Positions 17,277 to 24,976 of a stretch of DNA of 64,000 bases are shown piece by piece. The stretch covers positions 248,001-312,000 of the forward strand of contig NZ_RWKI01000003.1 of NCBI RefSeq assembly GCF_003984645.1, read 5' to 3'. The notes beneath the pieces are model-generated. The model was not told the origin of the DNA. It saw only the letters and a list, made by a program, of their open reading frames with translations, and did not search any database. Source of the DNA: Variovorax sp. MHTC-1. Its GTDB lineage: Bacteria; Pseudomonadota; Gammaproteobacteria; Burkholderiales; Burkholderiaceae_C. A program made the translations under genes and the position numbers. Within the stretch, counting starts at the first letter, position 1; the number at the start of each line of letters is the position of its first letter.

Positions 17277-18494
17277 ATGATACCGGCCATGAATCGCCGG
17301 CAACTCTGGAGGGATCTTTCGAACTTTCCCTGGGGCAACACCGCCGCGGTGCTGGGCGAGCGTTTCCGCGAAGACCGGCTGGGCCTTACGGCCAGCAGCC
17401 TGACCTTCACCACCACCATCGCGATGGTGCCCTTCTTCACCGTGGCGCTGGCGCTGTTCACGGTGTTCCCGATGTTCTCGGCCATGCAGGGGCGCGTGCA
17501 GCGGTGGCTGATCGAGAGCCTGATTCCGGACAACATCGCACGCCAGGTGTTGGGCTACCTCAACCAGTTCGCGAGCAAGGCCAGCGGCCTCGGCGTCGCC
17601 GGCCTGGTGCTGCTGCTGGTGACCGCCATCGCGCTGATCCTCACGATGGACAAGACGCTCAACAACATCTGGCGCGTGCGCACGCCCCGGCCCTTCGCGC
17701 AGCGGGTGCTGATCTACTGGGCCGCGATCACGCTCGGGCCGCTGGTGCTGGCCCTGAGCCTGAGCACCACCGCCTACGTCTTCTCGGTCTCGCGCGACGT
17801 GGTGGGCCGCGGCATGCTCAAGCTGGTGTTCGACACCTTCGAATTCGTTCTGCTCGCAGGCGGCATGGCCTCGCTCTACCACTACGTGCCCAACACCCAT
17901 GTGAAATGGGTGCATGCCTGGGCCGGCGGCGTCTTCGTGGCCGCCGCGATCGAGATCGCCAAGCGCGTCCTGGCCTATTACCTGAGCCTGGTGCCGACCT
18001 ATTCGGTGCTCTACGGCGCCTTCGCGACGGTGCCGATCCTGCTGGTGTGGATCTATGTGGCCTGGGTCATCGTGCTGCTGGGCGCGGTGATCGCGGCCTA
18101 CCTGCCCAGCCTGCTGACCGGCGTCGCGCGACGCGGCGGCACGCCCGGCTGGCGGCTCCAGCTCGCGGTGGAAATCCTGCAGCAGCTGGCGCGCGCGCAG
18201 ACGACGCCGTCCAAGGGGCTGGGCGCGGCCGAGCTGGTGATACGCATGAAGGTCGACGCCCTGCAGCTCGCGCCGGTGCTGGAAACGCTGGTCGCGCTCG
18301 ACTGGATCGGGCCGCTGGCCGAGGAGCCGGACAACGAGGATCCGCGCTACGTGCTGCTTGCAGACGCCCGCAGCACGCGGCTCGAGCCCTTGCTCAAGGA
18401 ACTGCTGATGCCGCAGGCGCCGGCCCTCGATACCCTGTGGCACAAAGGTCCCTTGCGCACGCTGGTGCTGCAGGATGTGCTTCCCTATCGATAA
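17277..18494 (+). CDS. YihY/BrkB family inner-membrane protein
   Basis: About 405 residues. Six hydrophobic helices are expected near residues 45-67, 100-125, 145-170, 185-200, 210-235 and 245-270. Family blocks include LTFTTTIAMVPFFTVALALF, IALILTMDKTLNNIWRVR, YYLSLVPTYSVLYGAFATVPILLVWIYVAW and VLLGAVIAAYLP. A ~130-residue cytosolic C-terminal extension is winged-helix-like. Once named ribonuclease BN, the family is not a nuclease; its role is unsettled. ATG 17277 has a GGGGGAG ~12 bases upstream; ATG 17289 (MNRRQLW) is an equally possible start. Confidence 0.88.
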   Translation: MIPAMNRRQLWRDLSNFPWGNTAAVLGERFREDRLGLTASSLTFTTTIAMVPFFTVALALFTVFPMFSAMQGRVQRWLIESLIPDNIARQVLGYLNQFASKASGLGVAGLVLLLVTAIALILTMDKTLNNIWRVRTPRPFAQRVLIYWAAITLGPLVLALSLSTTAYVFSVSRDVVGRGMLKLVFDTFEFVLLAGGMASLYHYVPNTHVKWVHAWAGGVFVAAAIEIAKRVLAYYLSLVPTYSVLYGAFATVPILLVWIYVAWVIVLLGAVIAAYLPSLLTGVARRGGTPGWRLQLAVEILQQLARAQTTPSKGLGAAELVIRMKVDALQLAPVLETLVALDWIGPLAEEPDNEDPRYVLLADARSTRLEPLLKELLMPQAPALDTLWHKGPLRTLVLQDVLPYR

Positions 18495-18530
18495 TGGCGG
18501 CGGCTTCCGCTCAACCTGATCCATTCAACC

Positions 18531-18914
18531 TTGAACGATTCGACCATTCCCGCGAAACTCGATGTGGCCGACGACGCCCTGTGGGTCGTTTGCCTGTGCG
18601 CCGAATGGTGCGGCGCCTGCCGCGAGTACCGGCCGCTGTTCGAGCAGGTGGCGCGCGCGCATCCGCAGTTCCGCTTCGCATGGGTCGACATCGAAGACCA
18701 CGCAGACCTGGCCGACGACTTCGACGTCGAGACCTTCCCGACCATCCTGGTGGCGGGCGAATCCGGCACCCGCTTCCTCGGCCCGCTGCTGCCGCACGCC
18801 GAAACGCTTGCGCGCATGCTCGGCGCGCTGCAGCCGGCGCAGGCCTCGGTCGCCGAGGTGGCCACGCTGTTGCGCGCGCTGGCCCGCGAGCCCGATACCT
18901 TCTCAATCGGCTAG
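18531..18914 (+). CDS. Thioredoxin family protein
   Basis: 127 residues with a TTG start at 18531; the nearest upstream ATG (18494) is out of frame. The redox motif is W26-C27-G28-A29-C30 in CAEWCGACREYRPLF, and the cis-Pro is in VETFPTILVAGE. The GA in the CxxC loop differs from the WCGPC of classic thioredoxin and may shift redox potential. No signal peptide is seen, so it is probably cytosolic. It lies between yihY and a Rossmann protein gene on the same strand (36- and 4-base gaps). Confidence 0.82.
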   Translation: MNDSTIPAKLDVADDALWVVCLCAEWCGACREYRPLFEQVARAHPQFRFAWVDIEDHADLADDFDVETFPTILVAGESGTRFLGPLLPHAETLARMLGALQPAQASVAEVATLLRALAREPDTFSIG

Positions 18915-18918
18915 CGCC

Positions 18919-19581
18919 ATGAACGTCCTGCTCTTCGGCGCGACCGGCATGGTGGGCCGGGGCGTGTTGCGCGAATGCCTGCTCGATGCCGGCGTGTCGC
19001 GGGTGCTGAGCGTCGGGCGCAGCGCGACGGGGCAGACCCATCCGAAGCTGCGCGAGCTGATCGTGCCGGACCTCTTCGACTACAGCGCCGTGCGCGAACA
19101 GCTCTCGGGCTTCGACGCCTGCTTCTTCTGCCTCGGCGTCTCGTCCGCGGGCATGAGCGAAGAGGCCTACCGACACGTCACCTACGAGCTCACGCTGGCC
19201 GCCGCCAAGGTGCTGGTGCGGCTCAATCCGCAGATGACCTTCGTCTATGTGTCCGGCGCCGGCACCGACAGCAGCGAGCGCGGCTCCAGCATGTGGGCGC
19301 GCGTCAAGGGTGCGACCGAAAACGCGCTGATGCGCCTGCCCTTCAAGGCGGCCTACATGTTCCGCCCCGGCTTCATCCAGCCCTTGCACGGCGTGCGTTC
19401 CAAGGTGGCGCTCTACCGGTGGGTCTACGTGCTGGCCAGCCCCTTCTTCGGCCTGTTGCGGCGCCTGGCGCCGCGCTACGTGACCACCAGCGAACAGGTG
19501 GGGCGCGCGATGCTGGCCGTCGCCAGGCGCGGCGCGCCGACGCCGCTGGTCGAAACCGCGGACATCAACGCGCTGCGCTGA
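18919..19581 (+). CDS. NAD(P)H-binding Rossmann protein (atypical SDR)
   Basis: 220 residues. The N-terminal dinucleotide motif is LLFGATGMVGRGVLREC (TGxxGxxG type), with CFFCLGVSSAGMSEEAYRHVTYE and FVYVSGAGTDSSERG further on. There is no clear YxxxK pair, and the RVKGATENALM helix fits atypical SDRs related to HTATIP2/YbjT-like proteins. Function unknown. Its 3' end overlaps the convergent hydrolase gene by 17 bases. Likely in one unit with the thioredoxin-like gene. Confidence 0.78.
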   Translation: MNVLLFGATGMVGRGVLRECLLDAGVSRVLSVGRSATGQTHPKLRELIVPDLFDYSAVREQLSGFDACFFCLGVSSAGMSEEAYRHVTYELTLAAAKVLVRLNPQMTFVYVSGAGTDSSERGSSMWARVKGATENALMRLPFKAAYMFRPGFIQPLHGVRSKVALYRWVYVLASPFFGLLRRLAPRYVTTSEQVGRAMLAVARRGAPTPLVETADINALR

Positions 19582-20380
19582 GAAAGTCCCGCAGCGCAAA
19601 CAGCACCTCGTCCGGCGCTTCCGACATCAGCTGGTGGCCGGCCCTGACCGTGAGCACCTGGGCGGCCCCGGATGCTTTGGCGATCAGTGCACGGGTCGCG
19701 CGCGCCGGCGTCATCTGGTCGGCATCGCCGAGCAGGAACAGGATCGGGCACTGCACGGCCGCGATCGCCGCTTCGCCGTTCGCATAGTCGTTGCAGGCCT
19801 TGAAGCCGATGTGGAACACATTGACCTCGCGGTTGCTCGCCAGCACGCGCCGCATCAGCGCGCGCGAGCCGCCGTAGACCCAGGTGCCCGGGCCCAGCGA
19901 GGACGGCGGCGGCGCCAGCAGCGAATGCGAGAAGGTGTTGACCATGTCGATCGCGCGCTGCGGATCGTTCAGTGCAGCGTCGAGCAGCGCCGGCGACACG
20001 GTCATCGGATAAGCGGTGCCGACCAGCGCCAGGTGCGTGACCCGCTGCGGCGCGCGAGCGGCCGCTTCGAGCGCGATGAGCGAGCCGAAGCTGTGGCCGA
20101 CCAGCGCCGCCTTGCCGATGCCGGCTGCATCGAGCAGCGCGACGACGAACTGCGCCGCCTCTTCGACGCTCGCAGGCGGCGGGCCCTCGCTCCTGCAATG
20201 GCCGGGCAGATCCACCGCCAGCACGTTCCAGCCGTGGTTGGCGAACCAGCGGGTTTGCAGTATCCACACGCTGTGGTCGTTGAGCACGCCGTGGATGAAC
20301 ACCACGCTGGGCTTGGCGGCATCGAAAGCCTTGCCGCCCGTGTAGCAATAGCTGCGATGACCGTTGACGACGAGATCCAT
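19565..20380 (-). CDS. Alpha/beta hydrolase
   Basis: 271 residues. Oxyanion block VVFIHGVLNDHSVW near 26-39, nucleophile elbow VGHSFGSLIALEAA near 94-107, a late LFLLGDADQMTP (Asp) and RAGHQLMSEAP (His) make a full triad. Its ATG (20380) overlaps the metY TGA (ATGA), so the two are translationally coupled. Coupled hydrolases beside MetY recall homoserine O-acyltransferases, but the 271-residue length and GHSFG elbow argue against MetX. Substrate unknown. Confidence 0.83.
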   Translation of the reverse strand: MDLVVNGHRSYCYTGGKAFDAAKPSVVFIHGVLNDHSVWILQTRWFANHGWNVLAVDLPGHCRSEGPPPASVEEAAQFVVALLDAAGIGKAALVGHSFGSLIALEAAARAPQRVTHLALVGTAYPMTVSPALLDAALNDPQRAIDMVNTFSHSLLAPPPSSLGPGTWVYGGSRALMRRVLASNREVNVFHIGFKACNDYANGEAAIAAVQCPILFLLGDADQMTPARATRALIAKASGAAQVLTVRAGHQLMSEAPDEVLFALRDFLSAAR

Positions 20381-21717
20381 CAGACACCTGCCTTCTCTGC
20401 GGCCTTCAGGGCGCGCTTCAGATCGTCGATCAGGTCTGCCGGATCCTCGAGCCCGATCGACAGCCGAATCGTTCCCTGCGAGATGCCCGCGCCGGCCAGC
20501 GCCTCGTCGGTCATGCGGAAGTGCGTGGTGCTCGCCGGATGGATCACCAGGCTGCGGCAATCGCCCACGTTCGCGAGATGGCTGAAGAGCTTCAGCGCCT
20601 CGATGAACTTCTTGCCCTGCTCGCGGTTGCCCTTGAGGTCGAAGCTGAAGACCGCGCCGGCGCCCTTGGCACCGTGGCGCAGCAGCTTGCCCGCCAGCGC
20701 GTGGCTCGGATGCGATTCGAGCAGCGGGTGTCCCACGTGGGCCACGAAGGGATGCGCCGCCAGGAATTCGACCACCTTCTGCGTGTTGTCGATGTGGCGT
20801 TCCATGCGCAGCGGCAGCGTCTCGATGCCCTGCAGGATCAGCCAGGCCGTGTGCGGGCTCATCGAGGCGCCGAAGTCGCGCAGCCCTTCGCGCCGCGCGC
20901 GCAAGAGGAAGGCGCCGACCGTGCTCTCCTCGCTGAAGACCATGTTGTGGAAGCCGTCGTAGGCCTGCGTCAGCTCGGCGAATTTCCCCGTGCCGCCGCC
21001 GGCGGCGCTTCCTGCTGCGCGTTCCCAGTCGAAGTGGCCGGAGTCGACCACCACGCCGCCGATCACCGTGCCGTGGCCCGAGAGGAACTTGGTGGCCGAG
21101 TGGTAGACCAGGTCGGCGCCCCAGTCGAAGGGCTTGATCAGGTAGGGCGAGGTCAGCGTGGAATCGACCAGGAGCGGCACGCCGGCTGCATGCGCGATCT
21201 CGCTCACGGCCGGGATGTCGAGCACGTCGAGGCCCGGGTTGCCCACGGTCTCGCCGAACAGCAGCTTGGTCTCCGGCCGGATCGCTGCGCGCCAGCCGTC
21301 GAGGTCGCCCGGCTTCACGAAGGTGGTCTGGATGCCGAATCGCCGCATCGTGTAGTGCAGAAGGTTCTGCGAGCCGCCGTAGAGCGCGGTGCTCGCGACG
21401 ATGTGCGAGTCCGCGCCCATCAGCGTCGCGATCGAGAGGTGCAGCGCGGCCTGGCCGCTGGCGGTCGCGATCGCGCCGATGCCGCCTTCGAGCGCGGCCA
21501 CGCGCTGTTCGAGCACCGCGTTGGTCGGGTTGCTGATGCGCGAGTACACATGGCCCGCGCGCTCGAGGTTGAAGAGCGCGGCCGCATGGTCGCTCGACTC
21601 GAAGACGAAGGAGGTGGTGAGGTGGATCGGCACTGCGCGCGCGCCGGTGGCGGGATCGGGCGCGGCGCCGGCGTGCAGCGCCAGGGTGTCGAAGCCGGGG
21701 TCGGAATAGCCGGGCAT
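20380..21717 (-). CDS. metY: O-acetylhomoserine aminocarboxypropyltransferase (MetY-type)
   Basis: 445 residues, PLP-dependent Cys/Met metabolism enzyme. It makes homocysteine (or methionine) from an O-acylhomoserine plus sulfide (or methanethiol). Blocks: FDTLALHAGAAPDPATGARAVPIHLTTSFVF, YSRISNPTNAVLEQRVAALEGG, ALYGGSQNLLHYT, and the PLP lysine in YHSATKFLSGHGTVIGG. The C-terminal SHLANVGDCRSLVIHPASTTH block and overall length favour MetY over MetZ. ATG at 21717. It is followed by the coupled hydrolase. Confidence 0.9.
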   Translation of the reverse strand: MPGYSDPGFDTLALHAGAAPDPATGARAVPIHLTTSFVFESSDHAAALFNLERAGHVYSRISNPTNAVLEQRVAALEGGIGAIATASGQAALHLSIATLMGADSHIVASTALYGGSQNLLHYTMRRFGIQTTFVKPGDLDGWRAAIRPETKLLFGETVGNPGLDVLDIPAVSEIAHAAGVPLLVDSTLTSPYLIKPFDWGADLVYHSATKFLSGHGTVIGGVVVDSGHFDWERAAGSAAGGGTGKFAELTQAYDGFHNMVFSEESTVGAFLLRARREGLRDFGASMSPHTAWLILQGIETLPLRMERHIDNTQKVVEFLAAHPFVAHVGHPLLESHPSHALAGKLLRHGAKGAGAVFSFDLKGNREQGKKFIEALKLFSHLANVGDCRSLVIHPASTTHFRMTDEALAGAGISQGTIRLSIGLEDPADLIDDLKRALKAAEKAGV

Positions 21718-21854
21718 GGGAGCCTTTCGATGGTCGTTTCTGCAATGCCCGCTGCGCGCGCAATGCCTGCGACGCCGACGTGGGCCTGTGGACGGGCGGT
21801 CATTGTGGGCTATATTCAAATCGGCACGCCGCCGAGCAAGCGAGGAGCAACACG

Positions 21855-22304
21855 ATGAAAGTCAGCGACATCCTGCGCGTGAAGGGCAACACGCTCTACA
21901 CCGTCACGCCCGATGAACCTCTGTCCGACGCGGTCAACACCATGGCTGACAAGGACATCGGCTCGCTGGTGGTCATGGAGCATGGCGACCTGGTGGGCAT
22001 GCTCACCTTCCGCGAAGTGATCCTGGCCATCGTCGGCAACGGCGGCCAGGTCGGCGGCACGCTGGTGCGCAAGGCCATGGACGACCATCCCGTCACCTGC
22101 ACCCTCGAAACCGACCTCGACGAGATCCGCCGCATCATGCTCGAGCGCCATGCGCGCTACATGCCGGTCATGGACAAGCGCATGCTGATGGGCGTGATCA
22201 GCTTCTACGACGTCGCCAAGGCCGTGGTCGACAGCCAGAACTTCGAGAACAAGATGCTCAAGGCCTATATCCGCGATTGGCCGGCTGAGGACGAGTCCTC
22301 GTAG
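21855..22304 (+). CDS. CBS domain protein
   Basis: 149 residues consisting of two CBS motifs in tandem. The first is at ~8-63 (NTLYTVTPDEPLSDAVNTMADKDIGSLVVME), the second at ~72-130 (DDHPVTCTLETDLDEIRRIMLERHARYMPVMDKRMLMGVISFYDV). Such Bateman modules bind adenine nucleotides and regulate partner proteins. No enzymatic domain is attached. ATG 21855 follows GAGGAG ~8 bases upstream. The gap 21718-21854 to the divergent metY should hold both promoters. Confidence 0.88.
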   Translation: MKVSDILRVKGNTLYTVTPDEPLSDAVNTMADKDIGSLVVMEHGDLVGMLTFREVILAIVGNGGQVGGTLVRKAMDDHPVTCTLETDLDEIRRIMLERHARYMPVMDKRMLMGVISFYDVAKAVVDSQNFENKMLKAYIRDWPAEDESS

Positions 22305-22307
22305 GCC

Positions 22308-23270
22308 TCACTCCTTCGACGCGGAGTTTTGCGGGTCGACTCCGGCCTCGCTCGCCGCGCGCACGGCCGTCACCATGCAGTAGTCGAAGTCGCGCCAGAA
22401 CAGGCCCAGCGCGAGGGCGCAATAGCTCGCGACGATGTGCTTGCGGCGCCAGGGCGAGAGGCGGCCGCGCGCCTTCCAGAGCTCGACCAGCGTGAAGCGC
22501 GTCGCCAGCACGGGAATGTGCAGCGCGCTCGGTGCCACGCGCCAGCGCAGCGACTTCACTTCGACGTGCGCGAAGCCGTGGCTCTGGAGCGTTGCGGTGA
22601 AGTCGTCGCGCGTGGCCAGCGTGGGCACGGCCCAGCTGTCGGCCCATAGCCGGTGCAGCCAGCCGGCGACGCGGCCGGGCCGGCGGCGCAGCAGAAAGCC
22701 GTCGATCACCACCAGCCGCGCACCGGGCTTGAGCAGGCGCGCGGCTTCGGCGACGAAGTCGGCCTTGGCGGCGCCGCTCGCATAGCACGCGCTCTCGACC
22801 GCCCAGGCGCCGTCTGCCTGCGCGGTGGGCAGCCCGGTGCGGGTGTAGTCGGCCTCGACATGCGCCACGCGGTCGGTCACGCCGGCGCCGGCATCTAGCC
22901 GGGCCGCGATCGTGTTCTGCACCGCGACGTTGGTCACCGTCACCGCATAGAGCTTGGGGTGCTCCATGGCCAGCGTCCGCGCGGTGGCGCCAGCGCCGCA
23001 ACCGAGGTCGACCACGCAGGCCGGCCGCGCGGCGTCGAGCTGGAGCGCGCGGCCCACGGCGCGGTTCATCTCGACCAGCATGCCCTCGCGCCGCAACGGG
23101 TTGAGTCCCGCGCGCCAGAAGCCGAAGTGCATGTTGTAGCCCGGGCTCCATGCGCGGTAGTCGTCGGCGACCTCGGTGAAGTAGTCCTGGGTGTCGCTCG
23201 GCCTCACGGGTGCATGCGAGGGCGCGGCAGGTGCCGGCAGCGCGATGCGTTGCGGGACGGTGTCGCTCAT
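22308..23270 (-). CDS. Class I SAM-dependent methyltransferase
   Basis: 320 residues. SAM-binding motif I is CVVDLGCGAGATARTLA (residues ~85-101), post-I motif VTVTNVAVQNTIAARLD, and motif IV-like VESACYASGAAKADFVAEAARLLKPGARLVVIDGFLLRRRPG. The preceding YFTEVADDYRAWSPGYNMHFGFW resembles cyclopropane-synthase-like and small-molecule C/O-methyltransferases. The C-terminal RRKHIVASYCALALGLFWRDFDYCMVTA is partly hydrophobic. It lies 22 bases after the NDUFA9-like gene, so they form a two-gene operon next to a GbsR-type regulator. Substrate unknown. Confidence 0.82.
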   Translation of the reverse strand: MSDTVPQRIALPAPAAPSHAPVRPSDTQDYFTEVADDYRAWSPGYNMHFGFWRAGLNPLRREGMLVEMNRAVGRALQLDAARPACVVDLGCGAGATARTLAMEHPKLYAVTVTNVAVQNTIAARLDAGAGVTDRVAHVEADYTRTGLPTAQADGAWAVESACYASGAAKADFVAEAARLLKPGARLVVIDGFLLRRRPGRVAGWLHRLWADSWAVPTLATRDDFTATLQSHGFAHVEVKSLRWRVAPSALHIPVLATRFTLVELWKARGRLSPWRRKHIVASYCALALGLFWRDFDYCMVTAVRAASEAGVDPQNSASKE

Positions 23271-23292
23271 GAAGTGCTTTCCTGAAGTTGAT

Positions 23293-24204
23293 TCACAAGG
23301 TGCCGGCGAAATCGCGCAGGTCGCGCGGCTCGGTGCCTAGCCAGCCGCGCAGCGGCGCATTGCTTGCGACGTTGTCGAGCTCGAGCATCATGCGGGTGTC
23401 GGTGCACCACGGCAGGCCGGGTACGAAGTCGCCGGCGCGCGAACTCAGCACGCCCACCCACGCAGGCAGGCGCAGCACGCGGGCCGGCTTCGGCGCACCG
23501 CCGCGCCGCGCGTGGCGCAAGGTGGCGATCAGCTCGGCCAGCGTCATCGCGCGTGCGCCGCCGAACTCCACCACGCCGCGGGATGGCGAGGCAGGATCGG
23601 CCAGCACGGCGACCGCGCGTGCCAGATCCTCGACGTAGACCGGCTGCAACCTGGCGGCGAGCGCGGACGCCGGCATCGCGAGCACAGGCAACGCGGCGAG
23701 CGTGCGGAACAACTTCGTCGCATCGCCGCCCTGGCCGAGCACGACCGAGGGCCGCAGCGCAATCCACGACGGACCGTTGGCGGGCAGGGCTTGCAGCGCG
23801 GCTTCAGCAGCGCGCTTGGTGCGTGCGTACTGCGTCGGGTTGTCGCTGTCGTCGCGGCCGATGCCCAGCGCCGAGATCTGGACGATGCGGCGCACGCCGG
23901 CCTGCGCGCAGGCCTGGAAGAGCGCGCCCGGCGTGTCGGTGTGCGCTGCCTGCATCGGCCGTCGTGCACTGTCGCGCAGCACGCCGACGGCGTTGATCAC
24001 CGTGTCGAAGCCCGCCAGGCGCGGCAGCCAAGTCGCGGCATCGGTGTCGCGCGAATAGTCGATCGGCAGATGAGGCAGGTCATTGCGCAGGCGCGTCGCG
24101 CTGCCGCAGGTCACGCGGTGCCCCGCCTGCAGCACCGCGGCGGCGATACGGCTGCCGATGAAACCGTTGGCGCCGCAGACGAGGACGTTCAATGAGGTAA
24201 CCAT
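23293..24204 (-). CDS. NAD(P)-binding epimerase-like protein (NDUFA9/complex I-like SDR)
   Basis: 303 residues. Rossmann motif VLVCGANGFIGSRIA (residues ~7-21), then NAVGVLRDSARRPMQAAHTDTPGALFQAC, RRIVQISALGIG, YARTKRAAEAAL and IALRPSVVLGQGGDATKLF, as in atypical extended SDRs related to NDUFA9. The C-terminal part is moderately hydrophobic. Active-site Tyr-x3-Lys appears as YARTK. First gene of a pair with the methyltransferase; its upstream gap contains one of two near-identical GbsR-type sites. Confidence 0.82.
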   Translation of the reverse strand: MVTSLNVLVCGANGFIGSRIAAAVLQAGHRVTCGSATRLRNDLPHLPIDYSRDTDAATWLPRLAGFDTVINAVGVLRDSARRPMQAAHTDTPGALFQACAQAGVRRIVQISALGIGRDDSDNPTQYARTKRAAEAALQALPANGPSWIALRPSVVLGQGGDATKLFRTLAALPVLAMPASALAARLQPVYVEDLARAVAVLADPASPSRGVVEFGGARAMTLAELIATLRHARRGGAPKPARVLRLPAWVGVLSSRAGDFVPGLPWCTDTRMMLELDNVASNAPLRGWLGTEPRDLRDFAGTL

Positions 24205-24234
24205 GGTCTTGCTCCGGCTCTAAGTTTTCTCGAT

Positions 24235-24254
24235 ATTTCAGTCAAAACAGAAAT
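24235..24254 (-). promoter_or_regulatory. Predicted GbsR-type operator, site A
   Basis: ATTTCAGTCAAAACAGAAAT, an imperfect ATTTC...AGAAAT dyad located 31 bases upstream of the epimerase-like start codon. It shares 17 of 20 positions with the site at 24887-24906 upstream of the GbsR gene. The A+T-rich composition stands out from the surroundings. The assignment to the neighbouring regulator is inference from the repeated occurrence. Confidence 0.55.
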
Positions 24255-24272
24255 GAAAGCTCAAAAAAAAGC

Positions 24273-24851
24273 TCAAAGCATGGGCAGGCTCGCGTGGTGT
24301 GCATCCGGATCGTCCTGGCCGCGGCTCGCATCGCCGCGTACGAACTTCTGCACGCTGGCCCCCAGCGTCAGTACCTTGTCGAGCGTGCCGGGCGAGAGCC
24401 GCAGCATCTCGTCGGCCCAGGTGCCCAACTTGGCCATGAGTTCCATGGTGGAACGGATGCGGTCCTGCGCATCCGCCGGCTCCTTGGCGAAGTCGGGGCT
24501 GGCGATGATCTCGCGCAGCACCCGCACGGTGGGATCGAACTCGCGCTCCTTGCGCTCGCGCACCACGGTGCGGAACAGCTCCCATACATCGACGCTGGTC
24601 TCGAAGTAGTCGCGCCGGTCGCCCAGCACATGGGTCACGCGCACCAGGTTCCAGGCCTGCAGTTCCTTCAGGCTGTTGCTCACGTTGGAGCGGGCGACGT
24701 TGAGCGTCTCCGAAAGCTCCTCCGCATGCAGCGGCTTGCCGTGCGCGAAGAGCAGGGCGTGGATCTGCGACACGGTGCGGTTAACGCCCCACAGGGAGCC
24801 CATCTCGCCCCAATGGAGCACGAACTTGCGCTGGATGTCGGTCAGTTGCAT
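24273..24851 (-). CDS. GbsR/MarR-type transcriptional regulator
   Basis: 192 residues. Winged-helix domain at ~20-85: WGVNRTVSQIHALLFAHGKPLHAEELSETLNVARSNVSNSLKELQAWNLVRVTHVLGDRRDYFE, a strong match to the GbsR subfamily of MarR proteins (choline/glycine-betaine regulators in Bacillus). The C-terminal half is helical and should mediate dimerisation or ligand binding. It lies on the same strand just upstream of the epimerase/methyltransferase pair, with matching operator-like sequences before both units, implying autoregulation plus control of the pair. No betaine synthesis genes are nearby. Confidence 0.82.
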   Translation of the reverse strand: MQLTDIQRKFVLHWGEMGSLWGVNRTVSQIHALLFAHGKPLHAEELSETLNVARSNVSNSLKELQAWNLVRVTHVLGDRRDYFETSVDVWELFRTVVRERKEREFDPTVRVLREIIASPDFAKEPADAQDRIRSTMELMAKLGTWADEMLRLSPGTLDKVLTLGASVQKFVRGDASRGQDDPDAHHASLPML

Positions 24852-24886
24852 GGTGTGGCCTTGCGATCGAGTTTATGGTTTCCGTA

Positions 24887-24906
24887 ATTTCTGTCAAGAA
24901 AGAAAT
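24887..24906 (-). promoter_or_regulatory. Predicted GbsR-type operator, site B
   Basis: ATTTCTGTCAAGAAAGAAAT, an ATTTCT...AGAAAT dyad 36 bases upstream of the GbsR-type start codon and 35 bases left of the LexA box of the divergent radical SAM gene. It matches site A (24235-24254) at 17 of 20 positions. Confidence 0.55.
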
Positions 24907-24940
24907 GTAAGTCTGCTGCAGCCTCGAGCGAATGGTGAAA

Positions 24941-24960
24941 TACTGTATGTTCATACAGTT
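24941..24960 (+). promoter_or_regulatory. LexA (SOS) box
   Basis: TACTGTATGTTCATACAGTT contains the CTGT-N8-ACAG core of the E. coli-type SOS box with flanking TA, at 24943-24958. It lies 16 bases upstream of the radical SAM start codon, where bound LexA would block transcription. Fit to the consensus is nearly complete. Confidence 0.85.
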
Positions 24961-24976
24961 TCAGGAGGCTTTCACC

